Shown here in pieces: positions 45,101 to 57,980 of a DNA stretch of 64,000 nt. The notes under the pieces were generated by a model. That model saw only the letters and a list, made by a program, of their open reading frames with translations. It was not told the DNA's origin and did not search any database. The position numbers were made by a program, and so were the translations under genes. Positions within the stretch are counted from its first letter, which is position 1. Each line of letters opens with the position of its first letter. The DNA is from Pterobdella sp. o SKG-2022 (Eukaryota > Annelida > Clitellata > Hirudinida > Piscicolidae), in the NCBI GenBank assembly GCA_964035795.1, contig OZ038320.1, positions 12,002,118 to 12,066,117 of the forward strand, in the 5' to 3' direction.

Positions 45101-47293
45101 AATAAAAAGTAACAAGTGAATTTTTTAAATTATAAAACTAAAAAAGCACGATATTTGGTATTGCAATAACATAAAAAGTCTTAAAAGCAGATATCAAGGG
45201 AGGATTCCATGAGTACCTTAAAACGTTACCTTTAAAATTTATTTAGTTTTCCAAAGAGTTTTGCTAAAACTTAATTTCAATTTTAAATCATTTTAATTTT
45301 CACTGTTTATTTATATGTTTTTGTCTATCCCTGGATGTTTCAATTTTGTATTTCCCGCTCTTCTCTTTGTATTCTTGAAACCTCTTCAATGGTAATTGAT
45401 TCTAGGTTTTATGAAAGACTAACTATAATTGGAAAAATAGAATTATGTTTTTTTGAGTTTTTTTATTTTGATTTTGAAAAAAATTTCTTGATTTTAAAAA
45501 GCCGTCACATAAATTTTCAACACTGGGAACATCTTTAAAAATACAATGTTATTTATTATCGACATTTGAAATATTGCTCCAAAAATTAACCCCAGAAACA
45601 AAAGTAAAACAAAATATTATGAAAAAATATTTTAAAAATTTAAAAAAAATTCATAAATAAATAAACCAAATTAATTACTAAAAAATGATGTATTCAACAA
45701 ACAAACAAAATTCACCAAAACTGAAAAAATCAAAAAAAAATTAAAATAATGAAAAGAAATAAGAGCTCCAACATTGACATACAGTTGATTTCTGGTCTGG
45801 AAAACTCACTGTACCACCAGCTGAGACACTCGTACAACAACACAGCTTTGTCTGCCAATGCCACTTCCCTCGAGATACTACGAATCACCGTTCTCATCGA
45901 CTCCATTCAAATCAAGGTTTACTTTTTTCAAAAACTCTTTAAATTTTAACTATGTCTTAGAAATTTTCAGTTTCATTGGAAGTTTATCTTGGTTAAAAAG
46001 GTTTTGGTATGCGGGCTTGCGGATTCAAAAAGTTTTATTTCAAAACAACATCAGTGTTATTCATTTGAATCGAATATAAAGAATATAAAATTATTTGAAC
46101 AAACTCTCATGAATACACATGATATACAGTGGCAGTGTTGTGGCGCTAAGGGATCGAGTGACTATTATTACAGCAGTTGGTTCAACGCCAGTAAAGCGCA
46201 GAAAGCTGGTGAATACGTGCCTCTGTCCTGCTGTACTCCCAAGGACTTGAGTGGTGGTGGTGATGAGGGTGGTGGTGGTGACTATGAAGTTGAGAACGCA
46301 GGGTGGTCCAGGGAAGTTGCGTGGAAAACTCGATATAAAAGAGATGATTATAACGGTAATATTCAAACAAGGTTTAAACACAAAATTGAAAACAATATTT
46401 TAGAATTTTTTGAAAAGAATTCTCATTCAACTATTGGTTTCAACGATGTTGAAAAAAATGCAAAACCCAATATCATTAATGTTATGGGAATTTATATTAA
46501 TAACACAAAAAATAAAAAAAATAAAGTAAATTTTATTGCTACTAATAATGATAATAATGCTAGTCATATAAGAATTAATGAGAGGGATGGCAGCTGGAAG
46601 GGAGTCACTCAGTCGGAAAGGCCATGCCGGCATCAAACACAATTGATACGTCAAAGAACACGACAGAAAAATGATATTGTTTCTAATAGTAAGATATCGG
46701 AATTAAAACACCGATCTGACAAGAAGCTAAATGCAATCATTAATATTAATGGTAACATATCAAATGGCTCTAATGAAAAACAAATATTGTTTTCTAATTT
46801 TTGTATGTTTTCTTTTCAAAAACAAAACAATTTAAAAATTAAAAAAAAGTCATTTTTTCAAAAAAGAAAAGAATTTTGCAATTTGCATCTCAAACAATTT
46901 AACGAAAGAATGCGTTCGACAACGTCTAAGAGCATGAAGAGACTTGTTAGAAGTAAAAAAATAAATAAAAATCGCGTAATAAATCCAACAGACCTTGAAG
47001 AAGATTACATAAAAGAAAAAGTTTCAGAAGTATCAAAACATGGAAGTGTCAAAACTTTGAAGAATAAACCCCAAAAAAGCACTGACAAAACTAATGTTAA
47101 AAAATCTCTTGAAACAACTAATTTTAACCTTTCAAAAAAAAAACTAAAACAAAACGATGTAAAAATTAAAATACAAAAACGCCAAAAAAGAGAGCATTAC
47201 ATCGCCAGAGATGAAAATGCATGCCAATTGAAAGCAATCCTAGCAGCCACTTCCAAGCAAGCACCCTCCGATGAACTGGTTCTCAAGTCGCAG
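42158..47293 (+). CDS. Tetraspanin, TM2 to giant second extracellular loop (4 exons)
   Basis: Four plus-strand exons in register. 42158-42297 (in phase 1, out 0) encodes the end of EC1, TM2 and the conserved intracellular motif (PILIISTIVFIITFLGCCGA). 42931-43005 (0/0) is TM3 (YSLLLCVVFVVEVVFLILAC). 45785-45916 (0/0) starts EC2 (LISGLENSLYHQLRHSYNNT). 46130-47293 (0/0, 388 codons) has the EC2 hallmarks WQCCGAKG and VPLSCC, then a Gly/Asp run, a Lys/Asn-rich basic insertion of about 300 residues, and an ENACQLKAILA end before donor CAG|GTGAGA. With the GC of the TM4 exon this gives six cysteines in standard CCG/CC/C/C spacing apart from the insertion. An internal in-frame donor at 46355/46356 could allow a shorter form. 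The TM2 acceptor has a weak pyrimidine tract. The contig ends 23 nt after the last exon. TM4 is absent downstream but present in phase on contig A. Confidence 0.9.
43488..43542. repeat. Short inverted repeat, 14-bp perfect arms
   Basis: 43488-43501 (aatgtatttccata) pairs with 43529-43542 around a 27-nt loop that itself contains the palindrome ttgaataattcaa. It lies in the intron after TM3. No function is assigned. Confidence 0.6.
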
Positions 47294-47316
47294 GTGAGAC
47301 ATCGTTGTGTGTTTTG

Positions 47317-47516
47317 NNNNNNNNNNNNNNNNNNNNNNNNNNNNNNNNNNNNNNNNNNNNNNNNNNNNNNNNNNNNNNNNNNNNNNNNNNNNNNNNNNNN
47401 NNNNNNNNNNNNNNNNNNNNNNNNNNNNNNNNNNNNNNNNNNNNNNNNNNNNNNNNNNNNNNNNNNNNNNNNNNNNNNNNNNNNNNNNNNNNNNNNNNNN
47501 NNNNNNNNNNNNNNNN
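47317..47516. other. Assembly gap, 200 N (contig C/D join)
   Basis: The third fixed-size N run, placed 23 nt after the donor of the long tetraspanin EC2 exon. No TM4 exon follows on contig D, so this join is suspect. Confidence 0.95.
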
Positions 47517-50500
47517 AAAAATTACCACATTAAGTAAAAGCTTCTTGCAAATATTCCCGCTTCCTCATGAATGGTATTTTGCAGGGAATTTAAATAGTAG
47601 ATTAAATATATTTATCATTGAAAACATAAAAAGAATCTTTTTGCTGATGATACATAAAAAAAAATTTTTCACCAAAAAATTTTTGAGAAATAAATTTTAA
47701 TCTCGTTGTCTTGTTCCCTTCAATTACGCCTTTCAGTGGCTTCAAAAAAGCATAAAAAACTGAATTAATTTGAAGAAAAACTCGAAAAAAATGACAAAAG
47801 TTCAAAACCAACATTTAGTTTGAGAAACTTTCATCTCTAAATCATTAGAAGAAACCTACTAAGTCGTAGATAACAGCCATCATAACACCCACACTAAGAG
47901 ACGCCTTTATTTGTATTGCTGATTAGGGCTCCGCAAACGAGGCATCCTGATTTACAGTTGACTCTTGTGAAATCCTCTAAAAAACATACTTCTGAGCATC
48001 CTTGACTCTTCGATAAACATTCAGGATTTCATATAGATTTAGAACCTTTTATCACTATAACTTTCTTGATAGTTTGAACTGGTGCCCGGAACGTTTGTAA
48101 CTTCCAATTGGCATAAGTTTCAAAAAACATTTGTCAATATTAAAAAAACAATGTAAATCCTAAAGAAAATCAAAAGCCCTTCTTAACTGGATTGAAATGT
48201 ATTGGCGGCAAGGGAGGTGGTCATTAGGAGCATAATTAAAAGTTGGAACATGCATCGGTGGAGGGACATAAATTCGAATTCAATCTCAGTGCACTTTTAA
48301 CACATTCTAGGGATGTTCCCTGAAAGCCTGCGATGTCCACTGAATTAATAGTAGTCAAATATAATTTATTTTATGGATGATCTTTATTGCGAATGTGTTT
48401 GAGTGTTAGAATGTGATTGTGGGCTTTTTTTTGATGGTGTGTGTTTGTGTTTGTTAAGCTTTGGGTGGTCAGATGCTTTCCATTTGTTTCTTTATAGGTT
48501 AATCTTTTGTTGAATTCATCAAAGTTAAATGCTTTGAGACTTGAGTCATTTGTTAAAGGCACAAGCGGTTGTTGTGCTTAGGATGAGTGATGGCTCTTAA
48601 AACTTGTGCAGTAAGATGGATGAGGGTGCATGGTGTGGTAGTCTAACTGCGTTGTTTGAAAAGCCGTGTTTCTCAACGTTATTAATTAATAGATTATTCT
48701 TGTAGTAGTTTTGAGTCTATAGTAGACCTTAATGCCGGTAATCATATAAGTTTCCACAAAGGAATTTCATAAATGAAAAGACGCAGGTTAATAAAAGGGA
48801 ATATTTAAAATCTTCGAGTATCATTTAATTTAACTCCTTTTTTATGTCAATGCCTGGATCGAGAACGTAAGATGAAAACGACGCAAATCGAAGTGTGCTT
48901 CGAAACCAAATGCAATAAGGCTGGCAAAAGCAAACAAAGCCCAACATTAGAGTTTTCATTTGTTTGTTTTAAATGCCTATTTGTTTAAGAAATATTTTCT
49001 AGAAATTTTTTTCTCAAGTTAATAATTATACAAATTTTTGATAGTTTTCTTTCATTGAAATTTATGCTTTTTCAAAGAAATTTTAAATTATTATATCTGA
49101 ATCATGGGCGTTGAAAACAACATTTTTCAAGCGTTTAAACTATGCGGAAAAAATAATTTATAAAGACAAAACTTCTGATTAGTGCAAAAGCTTTTTTTCA
49201 AACATATCTTTCAAAATGACATACAGGAAAACGCTTTTAAGATTTATTATTGAAACAAACAGAAGCTAACGGATGTGGAAGAAAAAATTTTTTGAGAATA
49301 ATTTCTCCTTGGTACAGTTTCATTTGAAATCATGAAACCAAATCAACTTTTTTAAACTTGAAAGTCTAAACTAAAAATAACAAAGAGTAAATTAGCAAAA
49401 ATAATACTCTGTTAGGCACTAATTAGCTTAAAAAACTTTTGAGAATGAATTATATTTTAAAATCTCACAATTTTAATTAACATTAAAATGATAACTGAAA
49501 CTAGTTTCCGAAAAGTTATATTGCATCTTAGAAATGTTTCCAATCAAAAACATATTCTTTGTTTCAAAGGTGAGAGGAAGCATGAATGCTGACCCGGCAA
49601 TTATAAAGGCATAAAAGAACATTTCTTCATAATTTGTTGAAGCTACCTTCAAACTTCCTTGAAACATGTCTTTCAACGTCTTTCTCTACTTTAGCTTCTC
49701 ATCTCTGTATTTTTATTTTTTAGTCATTAACTTTTATTAGTTTTTTCATTGTTCTTTATATACTTTGAAACTGTCTTATCTCTCTAGTTTCCTTTTCACT
49801 ACCATCATTATTTTACTGCCCGTTAAACACACCTCCACAATCTTTCTTTTATTCGCACATCATCGTAGTTTCGCCTTTGTTACCTTCATCCTCCTTTTCT
49901 TCTTCATTTCCTCACCATCTGCTTTATCAATTTTTTAATTCTTTTTACCCGCATTGCATGATGTGAAGCGCCAAATCTCATTTTAACTTTCATACCACAA
50001 CATTTGGCCATTATAAAAGCTCCAAGGCTATAAAAATCTGTTTTGGAGATATTCATTTTTGAGAATAATTGTTTATAAAGTATTCAGCAACATGAGCGCA
50101 TGAAATCCCTTCAAGGAAACAGATGAAGGAATGCGAAGGTTTTAATTTCGAGGGGACACAAATGATAAATGCGGCCATCCAAACTCAAGCTTGAAAAATA
50201 ACTTTATCATCATGAAAAAATTCATATTTTTGTGAATATTCATGAAATTTTAGCTCCTAGATCGAATTTTTAAAATTAACGAACAACTTTTGCGGGGATT
50301 ATTTGGATGTTAGATGTGGTGGAATAAAAATTTATTGCCATGTAACATTGGAGATTCTGAGTTTATAAAATATATCGGAGACAGAATTCAATTTCACGTG
50401 TTGAAAAACTCTTTAATTTACATTATTTTATTTCGAGTAATTTTTTCAAATACGGAAATCATCAATGAGTTTCAGATTAAAATATTTTAAGTCATTACTA

Positions 50501-50630
50501 ATAAAATTAAATTTTCTTTTAAAACCAATGACCTTAGTGGCCCAATTTAATTCAATCCACTCAACCAGCGTGCTTCAAATTACCTTATCTATTTTTTAAA
50601 TAATTTAAAACTGTATTTAATTAGCCAAAG

Positions 50631-50700
50631 ACTCTCAGAGTTGGCATAGTGGTAGATTAATGTACTCGTAAAGCAAAGGTCATACTCTCAAATCTGGTGA
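50631..50700 (+). mobile_element. tRNA-derived SINE head (degenerate)
   Basis: The segment reads like a tRNA gene: an A-box-like ttggcatagtggtaga, an anticodon-loop-like ctcgtaa (CGT in the anticodon position, as in tRNA-Thr), and a B-box-like ctctcaaatctggt. The arms pair poorly, so it is not a functional tRNA. This is the usual look of the 5' head of a tRNA-derived SINE. I could not find its 3' tail or target-site duplication. Confidence 0.45.
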
Positions 50701-52137
50701 ATTGCAAGTCAATAAACTCACTGAATATACTTCATGGAAACATCCTGCTTTTTCTCGGTCTAATTTCAAAACGACCATTAAATTCACTTTTATTTGATTA
50801 TAGTTGAAACTTTTATTTTTAATTTAATTGATAATGTCGTCTCGTGTTAATTTTGAACTTGTACGAAAATGGACTTATGGAAGTAAAATTTTGATTTAAA
50901 ATTTGTTTGAAGTCTAGAAAACTTCATGATAACGAGATAAATTTACAAACTATAAATCAATCAAAGCACCATCTTCTTTTCATTCATTTCAGCATTTCAT
51001 CCATCATAACTTCAAATCAGTCATCTATAAACTTCCAAGTAACATGCCTTCAAATAGTGTTCTTCGTTCTTTTAATTTAGATTTTAATTCACTAAAATAA
51101 AACATTTATATTTGTATAGAAATTCATTTGGAGGAAAATTCTATTGAATATTAAAAGTTTTGGTGGCAGACCCCCTAACAGTCTTCCGTCGACCTCTGTG
51201 TAACTTAATAATTAGCGAAACATCAAAAAATTCATATAAAAACATATTATTTTTACAATTAAAACAACAGATGAAGCTGATAATATAAACAATCAAATGT
51301 TAAACAAGCTCTTAAGAAAACGTTACAAAATGCTGTTTTGTGTTATAAATATAAGTCCAAACAGTTGTTTGGGCTGTACTTTCATATAACTCCCGATGCC
51401 TTTACGCTTTTATATCGATCTTAAATCATTTATATGTTTCTTGATAATTTCTTTTCTTTCTGTTCAGCTTTACTCATGATAAATACTTCAGGTCACAGAT
51501 AGTCTTATCTGGTTAAGTCCGGATGTGTTAAAAAGAAAAAATATTGATTAAATTAATTAAATTCCTCTTTTATTGGGACTTTTTGAATTTATATCTTTAA
51601 ATATATGATTCAAATAGAAGAATATTTAGGAAATAAATAAAAATAATTATGAATAGCTTAATAGAATTAAATATTGATTTTTAACAGAATTAAATATTCA
51701 CTTTTTAGATTTCTTTTATTTATTATTGATTTAACAAACAGTTAAAACATATTTTTTAATTTAACAATAATAATTTTATAAAACAAATCACAATTTAGTT
51801 TTTAGATCAGCTCATAACTAAATTCATTTTTGAATATTTTTCTTAAAACCGCTCATTATTTTCTTCTTTCATTCCATCGCACGTTTGTGTCCCCAAGCAA
51901 AACGAAGATATGACCGTACAAATGAAATGCCATTTATTTTTATTTCTCAGATATAAAAAACAAGCTTTTGAAGTGAGGAAAATGCATTTCTCATATTTCC
52001 TACAAAGAGAGGGAGAAGGTGTGAATTCATTTCGTCAAATGCAATCAGCAAATACATTTCCTTTATTTATCGATCGTTTTCAGTTCATTGGGGATTTTAC
52101 CTTTAAAACTTTTCTATTTATTTTTCTGAATAGATCT

Positions 52138-52184
52138 TTGTGTGTGTGTGTGTTTGTGTATGTGTGTGTGTTTGTGTGTGTGTG

Positions 52185-52264
<80 letters not shown>

Positions 52265-52266
52265 GC
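52138..52266. repeat. (TG)n dinucleotide array, slightly interrupted
   Basis: TG repeats with a few interruptions in the left third (tttgtgta, tgttgtg), then about 80 bp of pure TG ending in gcgtgtgcg. The Cys-Val and His-Thr frames crossing it are repeat artefacts. Confidence 0.95.
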
Positions 52267-54158
52267 GTTTATATTGTTCTTTGTGTGATTGCGTGTATGT
52301 GGGTGCGGCATAATGCAAGTATTGAGGCAAAGCTCGTGGGAATGATTCTTCATGAGAACAAAAGAGTTTCTTAATTCAAAGATCTTTTCTAAATAAGGCT
52401 TTTATGTGTTTTTTTAATCTTAGGATGTTCTATTGTAGTTTACATTTGTGTGTGTGTGTCTATCTAGGCCCCCATCATCATTACTTGTCTAATTATTCAT
52501 TGTTATCTGTTCTTTTATGTATATGAATGTTGGTCAATGTGGTTTTTGAAAGTGATACATCTTTTAAAGTGTGAAAATCTTATTTTTATTTAGATATTTT
52601 ATTTTTTTATATTAAATGAAAGTCATTTATCGTCAGATTTTAAATGTACACAAAGTATTACATTGTTTGCACATTCGATTTATATTCTGAAACACGTCTT
52701 TGTGTTTTGTACTTGAAAACGTTTTTGAAATCTTTTTAGTTCTATGTATTCTTGTAAAGTTTTTTATTTCTTCCAATAAATCATAGTTTAGTATACTCAA
52801 TCATAACATGATCCCCGGGTTAAAATTGTATGTATCTTCATGTACTTTTTTGCTCTTTTGCGTGTATTATTGAAAATATAAGCTCACTTATTACATTACG
52901 GTCACTTAAAATTTGGCTGTACTATGTTATATATGTCTCATAAACATTAACTTGTTGCTAAGAGATTGTATAAACGTCAAAAATGATGCATTGCTTATAA
53001 AATCGAGAAATCTTATCCGGCTGGCTGGTCATTGAACAAAAGTGTCAGTTTGAGACTAGCCAACCTGCTGAATCAGTGGCCATTAATTCTATACGTCCAT
53101 TTTCATCTGTGTCACACATCTCTTTGTTTTATTCTATAATGCTATTAATTTTATTTATGTGATTATTTATGTATATTTTATAATTAGCGTCTTTGATTAT
53201 GCTTTCCATTAATACCACTCATGCCATTTTATCTTCTATTAGTTCATGCGTAAGCATTTAGCAATCAACTCATTTATAAAGATTAATATAAGTTGTGATA
53301 ACTTTTTGAAACCATAATTATTCATCTTATCGTTGAACCATTTTTATCAAAACTGTTTCACTTAATTAAAATCACAGGATGCTGAAATATATGGGAATTT
53401 AATTTGCAAGTATCATGTATATAAATCAAAGAACCTTCAACTGTTGATTATTACTCATAAAAAAAGACTGGAAAAGATTTAAATAACTCAAATCCTAAAT
53501 GGAAAAAATAGAGCTTTTTTTTATTGCATGTATGTTAATTGTTTTTAAAGATATATAATATGGTATGTTTTGTAGATTTTACAATAGAGCTTTTTGCTGA
53601 AATATCTGAATATATTTTGAGATGATGATAATAAATTGTACACAGGTTTTGTATATAAATTGATAGAAATAACTAGTATGAAATTAATAATGGCATGAGT
53701 AATGGTAAAACGAAGCTAAAGTAATAGTGGTAGTAGTTAGCAACAAATGTTACTAATAAATTACATGCTTATAAACAGAATGGAGCTCGGGTTTCTGATT
53801 AATGCGACCTTCATTTGTCGATTTTTCCTCATTTATATTATGTCTATTTACAACTGTTTTGGTGCTTCTGTTCAATGATAAGTTTAATAGACTTTAAGAT
53901 CTGTGTTGATCATAAACCATATAAATGTTATACATGTATTTTGTGTGGTTTTATCTATATAACTGTTATCTGCGGTATAGCTTTTTATTGTTATTTTGTA
54001 CCCTTTTTTTAAGTATTTGTTTAACTTTCGTCAAGCTGATGTAACTCAGTTGTTTCTAACTTGTACATACAATTCAAAGAGTTCTCAAAGATCGCTGAAC
54101 GAAACCATTTGAAATATTGAATGATTCCCCCGTAACTATGATACATAAATGTTCCCAC

Positions 54159-54238
54159 AAGAAAAAAATGTCGAACATCTGTGACTCAATAGCAAGTCCT
54201 ATTGTTTAATCTATTAAACCAACATCGACATTTTTCTT
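54159..54238. repeat. Short inverted repeat
   Basis: 54159-54174 (aagaaaaaaatgtcga) pairs imperfectly with 54225-54238 (tcgacatttttctt) around a loop of about 50 nt. A further partial copy, gagaaaaaatgtca, follows at about 54249. No function is assigned. Confidence 0.5.
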
Positions 54239-54913
54239 TATAATGAAAGAGAAAAAATGTCAATATCAATGGTAAATGAAAGATTAAACAAGATGCAAAC
54301 TAATCTTGATCATCAATCAGAATCATGATGGTTAATATTAGGTAATCTATTATTCAACCATTTCAATTAGCTTATATACACATTAAACAAGACATAAATC
54401 TTTTTATAGACTTAGACTTGTATCGTAATTTTAAAGGATATCAGTACCAAAAAGTTCCACAAACTGTATCCCTTAACTTAATTAGTTTTGTTTATATTAG
54501 AAACAGAATTTTGAAAGTTAATTGGACAAAAGGAAATCTTAAGCATATTAGTATAATAGCGTGGTATATGTAACCTGCGGATATTCATTATAAATAAACC
54601 ACGCTGTGTTTTTTTTATGAGGTCGATAGTTATTCAACTGTTGATAATTATATAATTTTTAAATATCGATTTTCAATGAGTTTTTATTCAAATATATACT
54701 ATCGTTTGTCAGTCACTCTCGATGAATGAAAGAAACTTTGATCAAAATCTCTATATTTATACAATATGGGTGATTATAAGAGCTATAATCGACAGCTAAA
54801 AGTTTGATACAGAGGTTCATATTGATTAAGTCCTGAATGCTTGCATTCGATACCACACACAATAACTTTCACAAAAGCTCACAACACAATGCCCTTTAAA
54901 ATTCTAATGAGTC

Positions 54914-54939
54914 ACACATACATCAAATCATGTATGTGT
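54914..54939. repeat. Hairpin with 10-bp perfect stem
   Basis: acacatacat and atgtatgtgt flank a six-base loop (caaatc). A small perfect hairpin in non-coding DNA. It is not followed by a T tract on either strand that would suggest a specific RNA element. Confidence 0.6.
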
Positions 54940-55199
54940 TACTTTATAGGTACTTTATATATGACTTACAATTAAATATCACATATATGAACTGTATAAA
55001 GAAATATATTTTTATTAGACAAAAAAAGCATCTTTCAGTTCATTAATTTCTGCCAAACAATGCACCTAACCTGTATAGTTTATGATTTATTTATGGAAAA
55101 ATATCTTATATTTTTATAAATATAAATATGTTAGACTTTCACGTAAAAAAATTTTTTGTTCAAAAAAATATATAGAAAAAACAAAAACACATTGATACA

Positions 55200-55217
55200 T
55201 ATATATATATATATATA
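55200..55217. repeat. (AT)n dinucleotide array
   Basis: About nine AT units within a wider AT-rich region. A simple repeat only. Confidence 0.8.
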
Positions 55218-57980
55218 AAGTCACATGGGAATATATGGCGTTAACATATATACATACGTGAGTAAACATAATTAGTATATATATATACAAAACTGAATAC
55301 ATATAGTTTATAAACATAGATATATAAAGCTTATAAAATGGAAATCGTTCCCATTGTTTCCATCCGTAGCTGTTCCATATAACTCGTGTGTATCTTAAGA
55401 AAATATAAGACTGCCGCGCTAAGGGGACAATGGTTTTTTAAAATTAAAACATAAACATTGTTGTTTATTCACTGTATCTAACAGTGTTTAATCCTTCTGT
55501 ATTGTAAATAATTTTAAGAGTTTTGTCGTTAAAGGAATGCTTAATATTTCATCAAGGTTGGAAAATTATCTTATTTTTACAATAAGATTGAACTTATGAA
55601 CCTGATGCTTTGAATAATTAATTTAATTATTAATTTGTCTATATTGTTGTTTTATTGATCATTATTTGAAACGATTAGTTTGCCATGACTGTTGAATCTT
55701 TCGAAAAACAAAGCTTGTTTATCATTGGTTTCATTGTTTTTTAACATCACAATGCTGAATACCACTACCCATGAATTTCAAAAATCATTCAATACAGTTT
55801 TTTGTTATTAGGAATGCGTTCAAATCATTCAATGTTAGTTATTTACCCTAACTATGTTACAAAACAGCAATATTCCGATCGAATTATTTAAGACGATGTA
55901 TTGAGAGTAGACGAGGTAGTCTAAGCATTTATATGTTGACCAAAACCCATATTTTGAAAATTATATTAAATATAAACTTCGGATCCATTAAATATTTCAA
56001 ACCCTCATTAATAGTTTTTGAAATTTTGGAATTCTACTACTGTAAATGTCAATATAAGAAATTTTTGTTCTTTTTAAGTTTTATTTGCCTACAACATATG
56101 AAAACTGAATTCTAAAAAAAAATGTAAGTTTTATCAAGCGCTTATTTATTCCCATGCACCGAGGCAGGTGTTGTAATTTGAAATTCAAATCATTTTTGAA
56201 TAAATTTTTTCACTTCCAAAATTTTATCGCACAATTAGATCTTAAAGCTATCAACGTTGTATAAAACCTGCATTACGCAATTGTAAAATACATTATAAAC
56301 TTCGCTTTTCATTTTGTTTATTGATCATACAACAATTTTTGTAAAATATAATTACATTCTCCAGCACAGCAGTAATCTTCATTTCACTGGTTGAAACTTC
56401 AATAAAAATGAATTAACTAAGTATTGATAGACTGCTTGTCGCTGCGTTATGAACCTTCACCCAACTTTTGATCATATTCTACTTCAAACATTTCGTGTAA
56501 GCTGAGCCTTTGATGGATCTTATTGTTTTAATTCGAGAACACCATGTTTATGCTTTTTAAGACACTATTTCAACGCTTTATAGTTTTTTACTTCTTAAAA
56601 TACCAGCATCTAGTGAAATCAACCAAAAATAAAAGCAATTGTAAACAAACGTGGAACGAAATCCTTGTTTTATGTCTGGATTGTGCTTGCGAATAATTCA
56701 TTCGTTATATATTCATGATTCCATCAAACTGCCATCAATAAAAATTTTGATGAATATTTGGAGTAGATTTTACTTTAAATTCAAGTATAATTACTTAGAA
56801 TTAGTTAACGTCGCATATGTTGAACGCATGCCGAATAAACATATGTCTATATATTATATGGCCATATTCTTTAAGCTTCGTGGTAGGATATTTCGAAAGG
56901 TAATTATATATTACATCTGCTCTGAATTTTTACTATTTAATAATCTTTGTTCAAAATTTTATTGTATGTTTCAACATTTGTCAAGTCTTCATAACAATGG
57001 AAAAGCATTTTTTTCTCACTTTAATAATTAATTTTTTATTTTTGTGGCATTATATTATGGCATTAAAAAGAAAAATAAAAAGTTAATAGGATTTGGAGTC
57101 GTGATGTGGAGAATTTTTTGGATATTTTGCAAAAATAATCCTTCAAACCATTGATTTGCGATAATTGCAGTCCACGATATTAAATAATTTTCAAATACAA
57201 TATAACGTTTAATATTGCACAAGTTCTCCGACATTTTGACCATAAGTCTTGTTTTTTTAAATTGATTTTTATCATCAGAGGCAACTAGCAAAATAATGTA
57301 TTCCAAGGAGTATAATTGGATTATATGATCGTAAAAGAGGCATGACTCAGTATAGATTTGTAAGAATTACTGTTCAAACTGCCTATAAGGAGTTCGAAAG
57401 ATCGATCCTTATACCTGGCTATGGAGACCATAGTGCACGCATTATTCTTCCCTACTATCGTGTGTTCATGTTCCTTCTTGCTGTTGCCGATAATGTCTTT
57501 TCACTACTTGAAAAAATTTATTGCCAACTCCCTAGTAATCTGAGGCTTTGTATTATAATTTATCTTCTAAAGAATTGTGTAGAAAATTTGGTTCAATACG
57601 ATTTTCTTTTGTTGAACTTTCTTTATAAAAACTATTTTATCTCTCTTAATGTTTTATCTTTTGAAAGTGAAATTTTTCAGACAATAAAAACTTTATTTTT
57701 ATTTCATGGTCCTTTTAATGTTTTTTTCTCATATTTTGGCCCAATTGGACCACGATTATTTTTTTTTGAATAATTTGAACTCGTGTGAGTGATAAAACCA
57801 TTATATTTGTTCTTGTTTGATTAGCAAACTCATAAGTTACTTTATGTTTACCTTATTCTTAGATTCTACTTGAGCATTTAAGTTACCAATATTTATCACA
57901 TTCTAAGAAAATACTGAAAATAAGTATGATTATCACTACAATTCAAAGTGAACAACATATTTGATACTAAAATTTTTCAG

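Larger units (their letters stand above)
47517..57980. other. Long non-coding stretch of contig D
   Basis: About 10.5 kb without a supportable gene. It holds a (TG)n microsatellite, a tRNA-like SINE head near 50631, several short hairpins and, at its right end, the presumed promoter and 5' UTR of the protocadherin. A weak minus-strand candidate exon lies at 48576-48371. T-rich open frames at 56651-57031 and 57342-57773 are noted but not called. Confidence 0.45.

Noticed and set aside
45989..46129. Upstream extension of the long tetraspanin EC2 frame
   Set aside because: A good acceptor at 46129/46130 places WQCC directly after the IQIK of the previous exon, as in the family; the extension is intronic.
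57342..57773. 143-codon plus-strand frame just upstream of the protocadherin
   Set aside because: T-rich sequence reduces stop codons; no splice context, no recognised domain and no repeat of coding-like composition. Similar T-rich frames occur at 56651-57031 and 38004-38345.
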